NCBI RefSeq assembly: GCF_000499845.2
Contig: NC_023759.2
Location: 20,976,716-21,040,715 of the forward strand
Direction of reading: 5' to 3'
Source: Phaseolus vulgaris
Taxonomy: Eukaryota; Streptophyta; Magnoliopsida; Fabales; Fabaceae
DNA length: 64,000 nt
Below the pieces are notes generated by a model. It did not search any database. It was not told the origin of the DNA and worked only from the letters and a program-made list of their open reading frames with translations. Each line of letters opens with the position of its first letter. Position 1 is the stretch's first letter. A program made the translations under genes and the position numbers. This document shows, piece by piece, positions 34,250 to 48,373 of this stretch.

Positions 34250-35115
34250 GGCAATTGCTTCCTGCACTCGATCAATTGTGACTGGCACCCGACAAATTTT
34301 TTAAAATTCCATTATGCCCTTGTCTTGCGCAGAACAACAATAACACTACGGAAAAAATTATCCGCAAGTCAAATGTCTCTTGCGGATAAAAATATCCGGA
34401 GACCATTCTTCCACAACTGCAGATAAAAATATCCGGAGGCCATTCTTCCACAACTGCGGATAAAAAAATCTGGAAGTCAAGTGCTCACTACAGATAAAAA
34501 TATCCGGAAGCCATTCTTCCACAACTGCGGATAAAAAAATCCGGAAGTCAAGTGCTCAACTGCGGATAAAAATATCCAGAAGTCATTCTTCCACAACTGC
34601 GGATAAAAAAATCCAGAAGTCAAGTGTTCAACTGCGGATAAAAATATCCGGAACCCAGTCCTGAACTGCGGATAAAAATATCCGAAATGTAATAGTAAAT
34701 TACGGATAAAAACGTGCGGAACTCAATAATGAATTACGGATAAAAATATCCGGTAGGCATGACAGAGTACCTTTCTCTGACGATGGTTTCTTCTCCGACT
34801 TCAGAAGCTGACGGTGACGGCTGCTGCTCTGCCTGCGATGATGAAGCTCACTGATGGTGAAGGAAACCAAGGGAGACGACGGTGGATGATGGTGGTTGAG
34901 GGTGGCTGCAGCTGCTGCTTCAAGCACAAATGAACAAGAAGAAGAATAGGGTTGGGTGCATAAGATTGGGTGCCTATCACATTTTAAGATTCATTAAGGG
35001 TAAATTGGACTTTTCCTATGATTTATTAAGGGTAGATTGGACTTTTACTATGTGTGATTGGGTGCTAGTTAAAAATGATATGGTTAAAAATGATATGGTG
35101 CAGGGAGAATCTGCC
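34250..35115. mobile_element. Mutator-like element, 866 bp, 9-bp TSD
   Basis: The ends are GGCAATTGCTTCCTGCAC and GTGCAGGGAGAATCTGCC (imperfect inverted repeats). A 9-bp duplication, AAAACTCAA, flanks it (34241-34249 and 35116-35124), the size typical of Mutator-like elements. The left half is an array of short palindromic units (34355-34745). The right half (34760-34930) is GC-richer and has a minus-strand open frame of 75 codons, rich in Ala, His and Ser, that I do not recognise; it may be captured host sequence. Confidence 0.8.
34355..34745. repeat. Array of GGATA-(A)n-TATCC palindromic units
   Basis: About ten units of the form TGCGGATAAAAATATCCGGA, some with AAAAAAATCC in the middle, alternate with CATTCTTCCACAAC or GTCAAGTGCTCA spacers. 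The core is an inverted repeat around an A-tract and is repeated more regularly than chance allows. Confidence 0.8.
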
Positions 35116-35124
35116 AAAACTCAA

Positions 35125-36350
35125 TGAAATGAATTTCTCATCACTTTGTATATATCCACCAATCAAAATGAATGGGAAGCATGGGCCCACATGCAATGCA
35201 ATTGGTACTTCAATTATTTTTTCAATAATAAATAAAAGGATCGAACATGTCTGGTTTCGGGAAGTAAAAAGTTGAAAGTGTAAATGAGTGAAAGTGCGAA
35301 CATTTCATAATAAAGATCGTGAATCAAATTTTGGGGTATGTTAGAATAAATGTGTGAGAAAAGTTTATTAAAATAGGTTAGTAATGTGATGATTGTAAGA
35401 TATTTTAAATTATTTTGAATTGTTTAAATTGTAAGACTACAAATTTATCCTTATGTATAAAAAAAGAAATAAATAATAATTAATTTTGTATATATTTTAA
35501 TTAATTAAAATAATTTAAAATTTTAATTATAAATAAAAGAATAAAATAATGTAGAATTTAAATAAATAAATAAAATATAAAATTTAAATATAGTTATATT
35601 ATTTTTCAATTTATTATTTTATTTTATTTTTTTAGTTAAATTAATGTATTTAAATAATTTAGTTAGTTAAATTAATGTATTTAGATAATGTATTTAAATA
35701 TAAACAGAATATTTTTTAAATTTGATTGTAACAAACATTTGAAATAGATTTTATATGACACTCTAAAAAATCATTTAAATGGATTCTCAATAATAAATAT
35801 ATTTAATTTATGAATTCAATTAAAATAATCTAAATAATCATATAAATTCTATTACTATCTTAATATTTCTATTTTAAAATAATCTATATAATTAATTTTC
35901 ATAAAAAATACAAAAATTATTTTTATGAATAATAATATTTTTAAAAACATATTCACATATGTAATTTAAATTAATGTCAAATAAAATAAAAACTTATATT
36001 TTATCAATTTTTTTCTTCAAAAATACAATAATAAATTAGATAAACAACTTAACAGGATAACTAATTGAGTAATATAATTATTGAATTTCAAATAAAAATT
36101 CACATCTAAAATTATAAACTTATTAACATAAATAACTACTTTAAAATAATTTAAACAAATTAAATTCCAAAACCCTAAACATCCTAATGTAAATTTAAAC
36201 CACAAATTTAAAATAAAAACAAAAAGATATATTTTAAAAAATGCATACAACGGGGAGGAAGAAGAAGTTGTGCCCGAAAACAATACACATTTGATTGAAA
36301 AGAAAAACAAAAACCACGCAACACAGAAATTAAAAAATTAGAAAAAAATA
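35125..36350. other. Very AT-rich non-genic stretch
   Basis: A few open frames (36017-36310 minus, hydrophobic and Phe/Leu-rich) look like AT-bias artefacts. No domain or element ends were found. Confidence 0.4.
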
Positions 36351-36354
36351 TGAA

Positions 36355-36635
36355 CATAACCGATTATCCTCTGCCTTAAATATACCACATAATCAATTAT
36401 CCAAAAAATTTAGAGGCATAATCGATTATGCTTGCAGTTACAAATCGAACATAATCGATTATGCTACAGCATAATCAATTAAGTTGATATTTACACAGAG
36501 TAGATAATCAATTATGCTCCCCGGAAAACAATAGATAATCAATTATGTCACCAACATAATCGATTATCAACTATTTTTAACAACATAATCGATTATGTTC
36601 ATTGTTGTTTTTCAGTGATAATCGATTAGGCACGC
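36355..36635. repeat. Cluster of ATAATCGATTAT-type palindromes
   Basis: Roughly twelve copies of ATAATC(G/A)ATTAT occur in 280 bp. Some neighbouring cores are 20-21 bp apart (AATCGATT/AATCAATT at about 36463 and 36551) and others about 29-33 bp apart. No LTR ends or coding potential were found. The motif resembles the paired motif of the Sirevirus-like LTRs. Confidence 0.75.
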
Positions 36636-36639
36636 TACA

Positions 36640-37137
36640 AAAGTCACTCTCACCTGAGATCAAAGATGCACTACTAAACTCACTCTTGTACCACTCTGCT
36701 AACTCAGTAACCTCTCCAAGCCCCCTAAACCAATGCAAATGTCTGTAAGGATAGTTTGAATTTGTTTGAGTGCATTCTTAACTTTCAAGAAGCTTTTATT
36801 TATATACGTGAATGAGCACACTTTATTATGACCCATCTACTCTCACCAATGAAATTCATGACATTCAAATCGCATAACATGGTATTTCAACCTCTCCCAC
36901 GTGGCTTTCCCCTTACCATCCTCTATTTTCTCTTCAGTGGTGAGAGGACGACCTAAACCCACAACTTTCCTCCCCTCGCACCCTCATCCTCAATGCTCCA
37001 TTGAAACAAACGGGGGGTGACACCCGCTCATCTGTCTTCGCTACAGTGTCACCCCCAGAAACAAACACTACCTTAGGGTTTGTTTGGAATCCGGAAAGGA
37101 TTTGTGAGGATGAGAGGGAGTGAATTTGTGAAGATTA
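36640..37137. other. Unassigned stretch with transposon-end-like GC patch
   Basis: At about 37010-37070 GGGGGTGACACCCGC and GTGTCACCCCC form an inverted repeat. The context suggests the end of an unidentified DNA element. No gene is seen. Confidence 0.35.
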
Positions 37138-38277
37138 TGTTAGAATATATGGCTTTAAACTAGAGGGGGGTGAATTGTTTAAAGAGGGTTTTCGAAAACT
37201 TTTAAGTCAAGAATGAAATTATCTCAAGAAACAAATTATAAAGAATTCAGTTTGCCAAAAACTAAAGCAAAAAGCAACTGCACCAGAAAAACAATCGGTT
37301 GTTTCGCAGAAACAATCGGTTGTTTATACTGGTTTGCAAATATCAAAACTGAATTTAAAGAGTTAAGGGATAGAGAAAATGCACACATAGATTTATACTG
37401 GTTCACTCTAAACCCAGAGCTACATCCAGTCTTCTCAGAAACCACTGAGGAACACCACTAAGCAATCGAACCTAGATCACTTACAACACAACCAAGAAAG
37501 TGACCTTGATCCCCTCAAGACACACACTTCTCTTGGCCAACACACCAACACTAAAAATGCTGATCTTGATCCCCTCAAGAACACACAACACTTCTCAGCA
37601 AACACACAAAGATTCTTGTTCAACAGATACAAGGATTACACTTGTTACAGAAGCAAATCTGAAATCAATACAAGCAGAAATCCTATCTCACACACTTTGA
37701 TCAATCTCAATCTCTAAGCAATCTCAACTCTTTTAAAAACTCAAAAACTTGTGTTAATTGTTCTTTTTCAAATCTGTTTTTCTGAAGATATTCAAAGATG
37801 ATGTTTGTTACCAAATCTTAACAAACTATTCATTGCATTTAAAGATTGGTCAAAACATTAAAGACTGGAGCGTAATCAGTTAAAATCATTTAAAGCTTAG
37901 TCAAAACAAAAACTATTTTTCTGTTATGGTACCAAAACAAACAATCGGTTGTTTCCTCGAATCAATCGATTGTTTTGGTTTTAACAGCTCAACCATTTGA
38001 AAAACAGTTTTCAATCTTTTCTAAAAACACCTAAGTATAAAACAATCGGTTGTTTCGACAAAACAACAGGTTGTTTTTCACTTAGCTTGAAAAACACTTT
38101 TTCTTTTAAAAAGATTGAGAACGCCTATGCTTTGGATTCAATCAAAAGTGGATTACAAAACTCAATCTACCCCAGATCCTATCTAAGACAACTCAGCAAC
38201 AACAAGCACAGTCTAGTCTTCAACATCCTTCAAAGGGTTTTGGATTCTTCAAAGCTTGAACACCACTTGGTTCAACA
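37138..38277 (-). mobile_element. Solo LTR, Sirevirus-like Ty1/copia, 1140 bp
   Basis: On the plus strand it runs from TGTTAGAATATATGG to TTGGTTCAACA, flanked by GATTA (37133-37137 and 38278-38282). The minus strand is the sense orientation, because the related element at 55939-60317 has its genes on that strand. It is close in sequence to the LTR at 55939-57142. AATCGGTT-type pairs start at 37293/37314, 37943/37964 and 38044/38065, each 21 bp apart. Confidence 0.92.
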
Positions 38278-41200
38278 GATTAGAGAGGACATCTGAGAAT
38301 GTGTGAGGTTGTTTGGATTGAGGGATGATAAAGTGCTTTTGTGAGGATGGTTTATTGAAATTTGTGAGTGATATGATAATTGGAAAGGAATTTATAAATT
38401 TTTTAAAGGTGTAAAATATAAGTTTACAAATGTACCCTTGTTATTAAAAAATATTTCTTGTTATTAAAAAATATTTAAATAATGAGTTATGATATATTTT
38501 TTTTTAGATTTGAAGTACTATCAAATATTTTTTTTAGGTTTCAACTACACAATTCCAACCACCCAAGATCTAACCTGAAAAGCAAGAGAAAATATAAATA
38601 CAATTTTTTAAAATTAAAAACCCAACAAAAAAAAAGAAACATAGTAAGAGAATTGATTCTCTATGGAGTTCAAATGCAAGGAGAATCGACTCTCAATGGC
38701 ACCAAATATAACAAAATCGATTGTGGATGTTTTACAAAGACATGATAATCGATTGTCTTGAGTTATGCTTTGAGATTCCAAAAGTTTTGGCACGCCAGTC
38801 ACAATGAGATTCCAAAGTTAAAGTTAACTGGACATTTGTATAAAATGGTTATATTTACATGGATATTACCTCTCATCTTTGCAAATGCGAGAAGAATGAA
38901 AAATCCTCTATCCCACTCGTCCGTTTACACATTCGCCTCCAAAAACCTCAATGAAAAAAAAAAAATATTCGTTCGTTCATCCGCCCATCAGTTGCATGAC
39001 TAAAAATGACTAAAAACAAACAATGCATTAATGGATTTTGAAATCCTATACAGTACTACATGAATATGTGATAAGTGCAAAAGAATCTGTAAGAAAAAAA
39101 AAAGTAGCAAAGAAAAGTATTAAAAACACAATGACCCATATGTGGGTGCAGGCAAAAAAAATACAACGACAAAAGCACATGGATTAAAGTACAAAAACCA
39201 ATAATGTATATTAAAGTGAAATAATAAAAAACTTAAAATATATAAAGACAAAAATTGTACCCACAACATTATATGCAAGTATTTTTAAGCGACTGCAGGC
39301 ATGAAAAGTGCAACGAATCCTCCACGCAAATAAAGGTGCAACCATGCATATAGTGAGGAGGAATATAGAATATCATTCACTAGGCTATTAATTGATGATA
39401 TTAAGTTATCCATCAGATTTTAAATACGATTTCGTTTTTAGAAAACAATCAATTTTGTTGTACTTTATTTCCTTTTGCAATACTCCTCCACTCTGGTTTT
39501 CCTTTTTTATTCAATTTTCACATTGCATAGAGTACTGGATTGTTAATAAATGTGCTCTTAAAACTTGTTTTTCTTCAGATGATATTGGGTTTTGGAGTTG
39601 GGTACTCTTGTCATAGAAGTACTACTTGAAGAGGACATTGATCATATGGTTGTCATCATTATTTGTGTGATATTTACCCATGCATTATGTGGTCAGAACA
39701 TTATAATCACATTAATTCAGTTTACCTCTTCCCTTGCCCCCAATATGCTTTATCTTTCTTCATTTGTTCTTCTCCAACATTCCTTGTGAAAATACTGTTT
39801 TTGTCTTTTAGATAACCAATAACAGTACTCAGCCTGTAAATAGATGTAGATCGTGTACTATATAACACTATTCTTTCAAAACAAATTCTTCCCATGGTAT
39901 TAATATTTGGATTCCCATATTCTACTTGCCTAATCCCATATATATACTATAGATCCTACAAGTATGTGAAAAAATGTTTGTAAATACAATACTATTGGAA
40001 GCAATTTCGTTTTTGGATTTTTCTTAGCTACAATGTTTTCACCACAATTTACCACCATTTTATTTATTCTTTGTGGATAAAAAAAATATTTTTATCATGC
40101 AATGATAAACACAAAAATATAGAACCATAAGAATAGATTGACCAGGAATATAGATGAAAATTTGAGATCATCACTGAATGAAAATATTTTAATGATGTAT
40201 AATATATATATTTATATATATATATGAAATTATTTTTATGTATGAATAATAGGAATAATTTTTAGAGTAAATTTTTTAAAATTAAATAGAAGGTTACATC
40301 TTGTACTAAAAAATATAAATCATCCCCATAATCCCCATAGATCGTATAGATGTAGAGAGAATAAAGATTGAAAGTTTACTTTTTGGTGTAAGTGGTAAGA
40401 AGAAAGATAAGTTCTACGAGATTGTAGATCTCACCAATAAGATAGGATCTTTAGAAAAAAAAAGTTGGTTTAGGTAAGATAGACATTAACATGTGCCTCT
40501 AGTCCATGGAGTTGTCGTACTTTTCAACACACGACGACTTCCATTTGTCAAGAAGTCATGCATGCTTGAATTCGAGCGTGAAGGGGTGAAAACCAGCCAG
40601 GTTGGCTTGCATCTTTGCATTACACAACTTTAAAGAACATATGTTGATCACATACTCATGATTCCTTATGTGTGAAGGAACCTTAGATTTGTCTTATGGG
40701 TTGTGCATGAGTCTGCATGTATCCTTGGTGGTTGAATACCATGTGTCAGTCGATATGTATCTCCAACAAGCTTATTGGGGACAACAGGGCGAGACTCAAT
40801 GACCTACTTTGTGTATTGAGTTCGCACTTGTAGATTCTACAATGATTCGATCTTGGTGTATTATGGTGAGTTGTTCTTGAAAAGCTTACAACTCATCACA
40901 ATGTTGATTCTGCAAAAGTTTTAGGACCTTGACGAACTTGTTCTACAAGTCTGCGAAAGCATTTTGAACATTTTCTTCATTATTCGGAAGAATAGACTCC
41001 ATATGAACATTTAGTTCATCAAGAGAAGATGAGTACATCTCACAATATATTGATATTATAGTTTAGCTTTTGGTGAGTACTATAAAAAAAAAATCATGTT
41101 ATTCCAAATTCTTAAGATTCACGGATAATTTCTTATATTATTTTTAAAAATTGGTAACCATATCTTCGAGTATCTCACAACATGCTGGTACAATTTCAAA

Positions 41201-42884
41201 ATATATTTTTCTAATTCAATTGACAAAAGTAAATTTTTTTTATGAAAAGAATTTCTCGAACAACTTTATTTTTTTGATAAGCTTAAATACTGTTATATTA
41301 AATATATTTTAATTTAAAATTATTTCACAATAAAACAAGTGTTAGATATTTTTGAAATTGATTCCTTAAAAATATTATATTATTTTTTAATTAATAATGT
41401 TAGCATACTAATTTTGATTTGAGAATGTCACATTTCAACATATTTATAAATTTCTTATGAGAATAATCACATGTCAATACTCTTAATTCAAGAGTAATAT
41501 CATAAATTTTAAAATATGGACATAAAAAACACTTAAAATTTAGAGATACAAATTTTTAAGGTACCAAAATAATCATTTAACTCTACATATTAAATAATAA
41601 AAGATTGTTTACATGGATAGAGTGTGTTTGTTTAAATGTTAAAATTTTATTTGAAAAATTAATATTCTCATATTTTATATAACCTTTAAAAATTATTTTG
41701 GATACTTTTCATGCTTGGAAAACTTTTTATTCCTTATTTGACTTCATTTTTACCTATCTCACGAGGAAAATATAGCTACATTCGCATTAAAGTATGATAA
41801 ATTGTTTTCTAACCTAATTCTAACTTCTATTTCTATTCTTATTTTGTATTCGAACATTTAAAATTTACAAGTACTTATAAAAAAAATACTAAAATCTATT
41901 TTTTTAAATGTTATACCAATTTCACTTTATACTTACTAAGATTGACAACATTGTGGATTATTCTGCTCCTTAGGAAGCATAATGAGTCGTTCATATAAGT
42001 TAGCTCCTCAACTCAAATTATGTACTTAGAACTTATTATGTCTTAGGCCTAGTTCATACTAACACTCAATTTTAGAAGGTAATTACTTTCTGCATTTGCA
42101 AATTTTTCTCTCATAACTTTTTTTTTAAAAAAAAATACTCATTTTATCCTTTGTTATTTGTATTTCTTTCCCATTTTTCCTTAATTACTTTCTGTATTTG
42201 CATACTTTTCTTACTATTCAATCTTCTTTGCTATACGGAACAAACCCATTTCCTTTTTTTTTTCTCCACTTCATTTATCATCTGATTTTTTAAATATAAT
42301 TTGCTTCATTTGTTTTCATTATCTCTTGAACTCTCTTTCTACACCATGTTCTGCTGAGAAATTTAGGAACTTGGATGATTAGAAATTTATGATTTTTTTT
42401 TCCTATTTTTAGTTTGGTGATACTCATTATTTTTTTCTCTCTTTCATTTCGATAAAAAAAAAATATTCTTTTCTCTCTTTCTTTTCCCACGTCTATCTAA
42501 ATTTTGAATTTTTTTATAAAACAATTCAATGTTTAAAAACATTAAAGCACAACCAAAAATATCCTAAATGTCATATACCATATTACTTTCTTTTTTTAAT
42601 GATTACATGTTAGTGGTAATTATTTGGACCCTCCTTGATTCAAAATTTTACGTCTACTTTTATAATCAATTAACGTTATCCTCTGTTTGTGTGAATAGCT
42701 AAAAGACATTTTTATGGATTGTGGAACCAAACGGATAACTAGTGGTATAATGTTGACCCAGATAAAAAAATTAATTTCGACTTGGTAAATGATCAGATGA
42801 CGCCAAATGTCAGTTGAAGTACAATAGATATTAGCCACAAAATTCCCTAATGTCTATAAATTGTTACTTATTATTGCGTCGCCT
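38278..42884. other. AT-rich intergenic stretch
   Basis: No protein domain is recognised on either strand. A moderately GC-rich patch (40490-41040) has no readable frame. A (TA)-rich run lies near 40200-40225. Short open frames at 38482-39003, 39392-39789 and 42290-42838 have no family features. Confidence 0.4.
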
Positions 42885-43665
42885 ACATGAAAAAGGGTAA
42901 CGGGTGAAAATGTAAATGTTGAGAACGCTGGAGTAGAATCTGGGCTAATTATGAAGATTTTAAACAAAATTATAATACTATAAATAATGGTAATATTTCA
43001 TCTGTTAATATAGGCATGGACAATGAAGCTGAAATAGGTGAACCTTTTGTAAATCGAGTACTAGAAAATGAGCAGTGAATCTTATATCTAATCATCACAA
43101 GAGTGATGATGATTTGAGTTTAAATATGCACAAGAAAAAAGGATGGAATTCATTGAAGATGTGCATTCAGATGATGGTAGAAAAGATAATATATACATTG
43201 ACAGGATCTAGAGGGAAGTCATATTGGAAATGGATTTTTGTTTGTTGGTGTATATCATTTTAGACTCTAATAAAGGAGGGATTCAAATTCTCAGACTAAA
43301 AATTTTCAAGTTTGAAGACTGTACATCTCATGATTCTCTATGCCCGGTGAAATGACATATAACATCAAAACCTACAATGTTGTACTCAACTGCATAAGAC
43401 AAACCAAAAACTGGGGAAGCTACTTTTGCTTGAATTGCTAAAAGGCTGGAAAATAAGCACAGAGAAGATTATGAAATGTCATGTGCTAGAATAAAGGTAG
43501 GAAATGATGGAGATGTAGGGATTGGAGCTTAATAAAACAATGCAACTATGACATGCTCATAGGAGAGTCATTGATGAAAATAAGGGGTAAGTCTTATAAT
43601 GTTACTCCTGCTTCACTGAGGTGAGTCAGAAATACCAAGAAAGAATAGTAAAATTAGAATTACAA
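42885..43665 (+). pseudogene. Possible MuDR-type transposase N-terminal remnant
   Basis: In shifted frames this stretch gives YNIKTYNVV-like and CIRQTKNW-like phrases, then LENKHREDYEMSCARIK-like, MEMWGLELN-like and RRVIDENKG-like phrases. They resemble in order the region between the zinc-binding domain and the catalytic core of plant MULE transposases. Acidic Asp/Asn-rich sequence precedes them, as in MULE proteins. Stops and frame changes occur every 20-40 codons. No terminal inverted repeats were found, and the call rests on memory of the family pattern. Confidence 0.35.
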
Positions 43666-44039
43666 CATAGAATCAACAAAAACCTAGACTTCAAAAAGGT
43701 TGTATGTTACAATGCAATAAAAGAAATATTTGTACGAGGATATCAACCATGTTAGTCATTTCGAAGTTATTTTTTACTTGCCTTGTCTGAGACAGTCACT
43801 TGAAATCAGAGTTAAATAACACAAAAGACACCATTGCAACACAACTACCATTAGCAACAGTAATTTTCACTAAATGTCGTTAAGATAGAATTCAAAAGCA
43901 TCACATAAATATTTAGAATGGAGACAGTAATGATAGTAGACAAGGACTAGATGTACTATATAACACAGTCAACCTTGACATATTTTGATCACAAATTTTT
44001 CATCAATTCAATTCAGAATTTAGTGGAGATGGTGTACCA

Positions 44040-45158
<1,119 letters not shown>

Positions 45159-45288
45159 TGTAATTAGAATGAATTGCTCTTTCTTTCTTTGAATGGGTTT
45201 TTTTTTTCTGCTAATTTTCTGAAGAAAGAGAGAGAAACGAAGAAACTGCAGAAAACAGCGTTTGAATCTTATTCCGACAAAACCTCCC

Positions 45289-45299
45289 CTTCTTATATC
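45289..45299 (-). promoter_or_regulatory. TATA box of the calmodulin gene
   Basis: TGATATAAGAA on the minus strand lies about 135 bases upstream of the start codon. The short T/C-rich and A-rich leader between them fits a plant core promoter. Confidence 0.5.
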
Positions 45300-45309
45300 A
45301 TCTCACCAA

Positions 45310-46595
45310 CACAGACACTCCTCTCTTTTTTCTTTACCGTAAATAAGATTGACTTGTTTCCGTTTTTTTCTATAACAACTCCTTCTTTTTTCTCATCCAA
45401 CTATTCTCCTATTTTACTCCATCTCAAAATTAATGTTAAATGATTTTATTTAAAGTTATTTTATTATTAAATATATTTACTCCATTAATAAATTTTTTAA
45501 GATTACTTTTTTTAAGATTACTTTTTCTAGAATTTAAGAGAGTTTTTTAAATTATCCTTGTGAAATTTGATTAAATGTATTCCTTTTAAGAAAATAAATA
45601 AAAAGAAAGATTTAATATATTATAGAAATTTATAGAAATAATAAATCAAAATTATATATTAATTTATAATTTTAAAATAACGCGATTTCAAAAAAATTAT
45701 TAAAATTATTTGTACTGGTCATTGCTAATATAAGTTTAAAATTAAATGAATATGTAATTTATAATATAAAGTATAAATTTGAACTATTAAATTAATAAAA
45801 AAAATATTGATAATATTAATTAGTATTATATTATAATATTGTAAAGTTGACAAAAAAAAGTTAAATAGATTTATTTATTATAGATAATATGTAAAGGTTA
45901 AAATTTATAAAAACATTTTTCATAATTAATGACAATTTCAATATATTAATAATAGAGGTTAATGTTCTTTTAACAAAAATTAAGTAGTATGTTTAATTAA
46001 ATAAAAATATTAATTGAGGTAAACGTAGAAAATACAATTTTCTTAAAAATTTAAAATAGTAATTTCATTCTTTATTAATTACAGTTTAATTATTTATAAA
46101 TAATTAAAAAAATAGTTTTGTTAATAAAACTTGTAAACTATTATTGTAGGAGTAAATACACAATGCAATAGAGAAATTTATTTTAAGTACATAAAATTAT
46201 GTTTAAAAATAAATTGATTTTATAATTAATAAATATTAATTGGCATAAAAGAGTTATTTAACAGAAAAAATATTATATAAAAAAATTAGTTTAAAATTTA
46301 TGAAATAATACAGATTATTTAAAAAAAAATTGTATAAGAATAGTTCAAATTTCATTTTTTTAAAGTTAAATGTAGATGGATAGAAAATAAATGAAATTAA
46401 AAGAATAGAACGCGATTGAAATTAAATAAATGTACATTAAAATAAAACTTGAAAACATGATAGAGGTTTTCATTTTTTCTTGTGAATCTGGTTATGTTAT
46501 GTTTATCAGTAGTTACTATATTCTAAGTGTTTTATGTGTAATTTTTTCTTTGGAAAAGTAATTTAATCTTGTCACATGATTCTTCATGTTAAACG
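45310..46595. other. AT-rich intergenic DNA upstream of calmodulin
   Basis: The first few hundred bases are presumably calmodulin promoter. The rest is extremely AT-rich, with no gene or element visible. Confidence 0.4.
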
Positions 46596-46609
46596 CTCTG
46601 ATCTCACAT

Positions 46610-46985
46610 GTGAGTTGATTTTATGATTGTATATTTTATGGATTGCACTTTGTTTAGGAATTTTTGAATTAAAAATTATGGTGAGAACCCTAAAGAAGAT
46701 TTCTACTGGACACGAACTTAACCAAGTGGTTAAGTAATTGTGAAGGTTTGCTTCTAGAGGGCAAAGAGAAAAATATAATATAGGATGATGATGATGATGA
46801 AAGTTTATTTTAGGATCACACATTTTATGGGTTGCACTTTATTTAGGATATTTTGAATTAGCGATTATGGTGAGAAACCTAAAGAAGATTCTCACTAGAC
46901 ACGAAATCAAGTGGTTAAGTAAGTGTGAATGTTCACTTCTAGAGGGTAAAGAGAAAAGTACAATATAGGAGGATGATGATGTGCC
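46610..46985 (-). repeat. Tandem duplication of about 190 bp in the CRM-like LTR/leader
   Basis: Two units share TTTTATGG(A/G)TTGCACTTT, then ATTATGGTGAGAA, GTGGTTAAGTAA and CTTCTAGAGGG, and each ends in a GATGATGATG run. They differ at about one base in eight. Confidence 0.8.
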
Positions 46986-47319
46986 AGAATTAAAGAGCAT
47001 AAATGGAAAGGAAAACAATATAGAAACCGAAAAGGGAAAAAGAATAATACAAATTCATAAGAGGGAATGGAGATGGCACATGGTGAAGAAAAGAAAAGAT
47101 AAAAAGATAAGAGAAAGCTTATGGATGGTGAGAAGTTGTCACGCCACTTGAAGGAGGGGATACTCCAAGATGAGTGGTGAAGAGTCGCCACTTGAAGTGT
47201 TTCGCACTCAAGATAAGACCCAAAGATAATAGGAGACTCAGCTCACTAAAGATTCTGACAGAGTTTCTTTACTTTCAAAATTTAATGTCTCAAATACATG
47301 AAGCAAGAGATGTAAGAAA

Positions 47320-48373
47320 TGTAGGGCTAAACAAGAGGGGGGTGAATTGTTTTTAAAAGATTTTCGCAAATACTGGATAAGAATGAAAGTAAATGTAGAA
47401 TTACAGATAAAGCAATCAAATCATCCAAGAAACAAAATGTATTTAAACTGTTTCTAGAATAACAATCGGTTGTTTCTACGAATCAATCGATTGTTCTTAC
47501 CAGCACATCAACAAAAACAGATTTAAAAGCAGAGAGGGAGAAAGAGATTTACACACAATGTTTTTATATTGGTTCACTCATAACCTGAGCTACATCCAGT
47601 CCCATAACAACCTCTGGATAATCCACTATGTAATCTCAGATTACAAAAACAAACACATCAAACAGTCTATCTTAATACCTTCAAGACTACATGCCCTTTT
47701 GAAGCACCACCACACACAATCAAAACACCATCTGACTTAAACTACAAAACACTTTACAATATTCAAACGTAAACAAAAATACAAGTATGAATAGAACAGG
47801 TTACACCTGATACACGAAGGAAAACACAACTCCTATTTCACTCTTTTGACCAAGGCAAAGCATATAACAATCTTGCAATCTTTTTGAAAAATTATAAGCT
47901 ATTTTCTGTAATCTTATTGATGTGTTAATAAAGATTCAAAACCCAGTTATAAATCCACAAAAATAGTCGTTTGTTTTAGTTAAACAAAGCCCAAAGCATA
48001 TGCATATCAAGCCAAAACAATTTTGACAGTTAAAACAAAATTTGTTATGTTTTTCAAAAAACAATCGATTGAAACCTCGATTCAATCGATTGATTTGGCT
48101 CTGACTTGTAAAATCAGCCAATTTTAGCTTTTCAAAATCCTTTTCAAAACTCCAAGTATAAAACAATCGATTGAAACGTAGAAACAACAGGTTGTTTTTC
48201 ACTTACTTTGAAAAACATTTTTCTTTAAAAGATCTTGATTGTTTTAGCTTTAGATTGGACTAAGAGTGATTTAACAAATTCTAAATACATAGAACAAAAA
48301 GCCCCCCACAAGCAGCAACCCATCTTTAAGCATCCTTCTTAGATTTGGAATCATCAAAGCTTCATCTTCAACA
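47320..48373 (-). mobile_element. Solo LTR, Sirevirus-like Ty1/copia, 1054 bp
   Basis: On the plus strand it runs from TGTAGGGCTAAACAAGAGG to CATCTTCAACA and interrupts the CRM-like LTR. The flanks are AGAAA (47315-47319) and AGACA (48374-48378), probably one duplication with a later point change. Motif pairs start at 47464/47485, 48063/48084 and 48165/48186, all 21 bp apart, with cores AATCGGTT, AATCGATT and AACAGGTT. Confidence 0.82.

Noticed and set aside
36017..36310. Hydrophobic minus-strand frame of 97 codons
   Set aside because: It lies in extremely AT-rich DNA with no conserved pattern or splice context.
37010..37070. GGGGGTGACACCCGC ... GTGTCACCCCC inverted repeat as a terminator or small element
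   Set aside because: It resembles the end of a DNA element, but no partner end or target duplication was found, so no feature was called.
40490..41040. GC-moderate patch as a decayed gene
   Set aside because: All six frames are heavily interrupted and no family phrase could be read.
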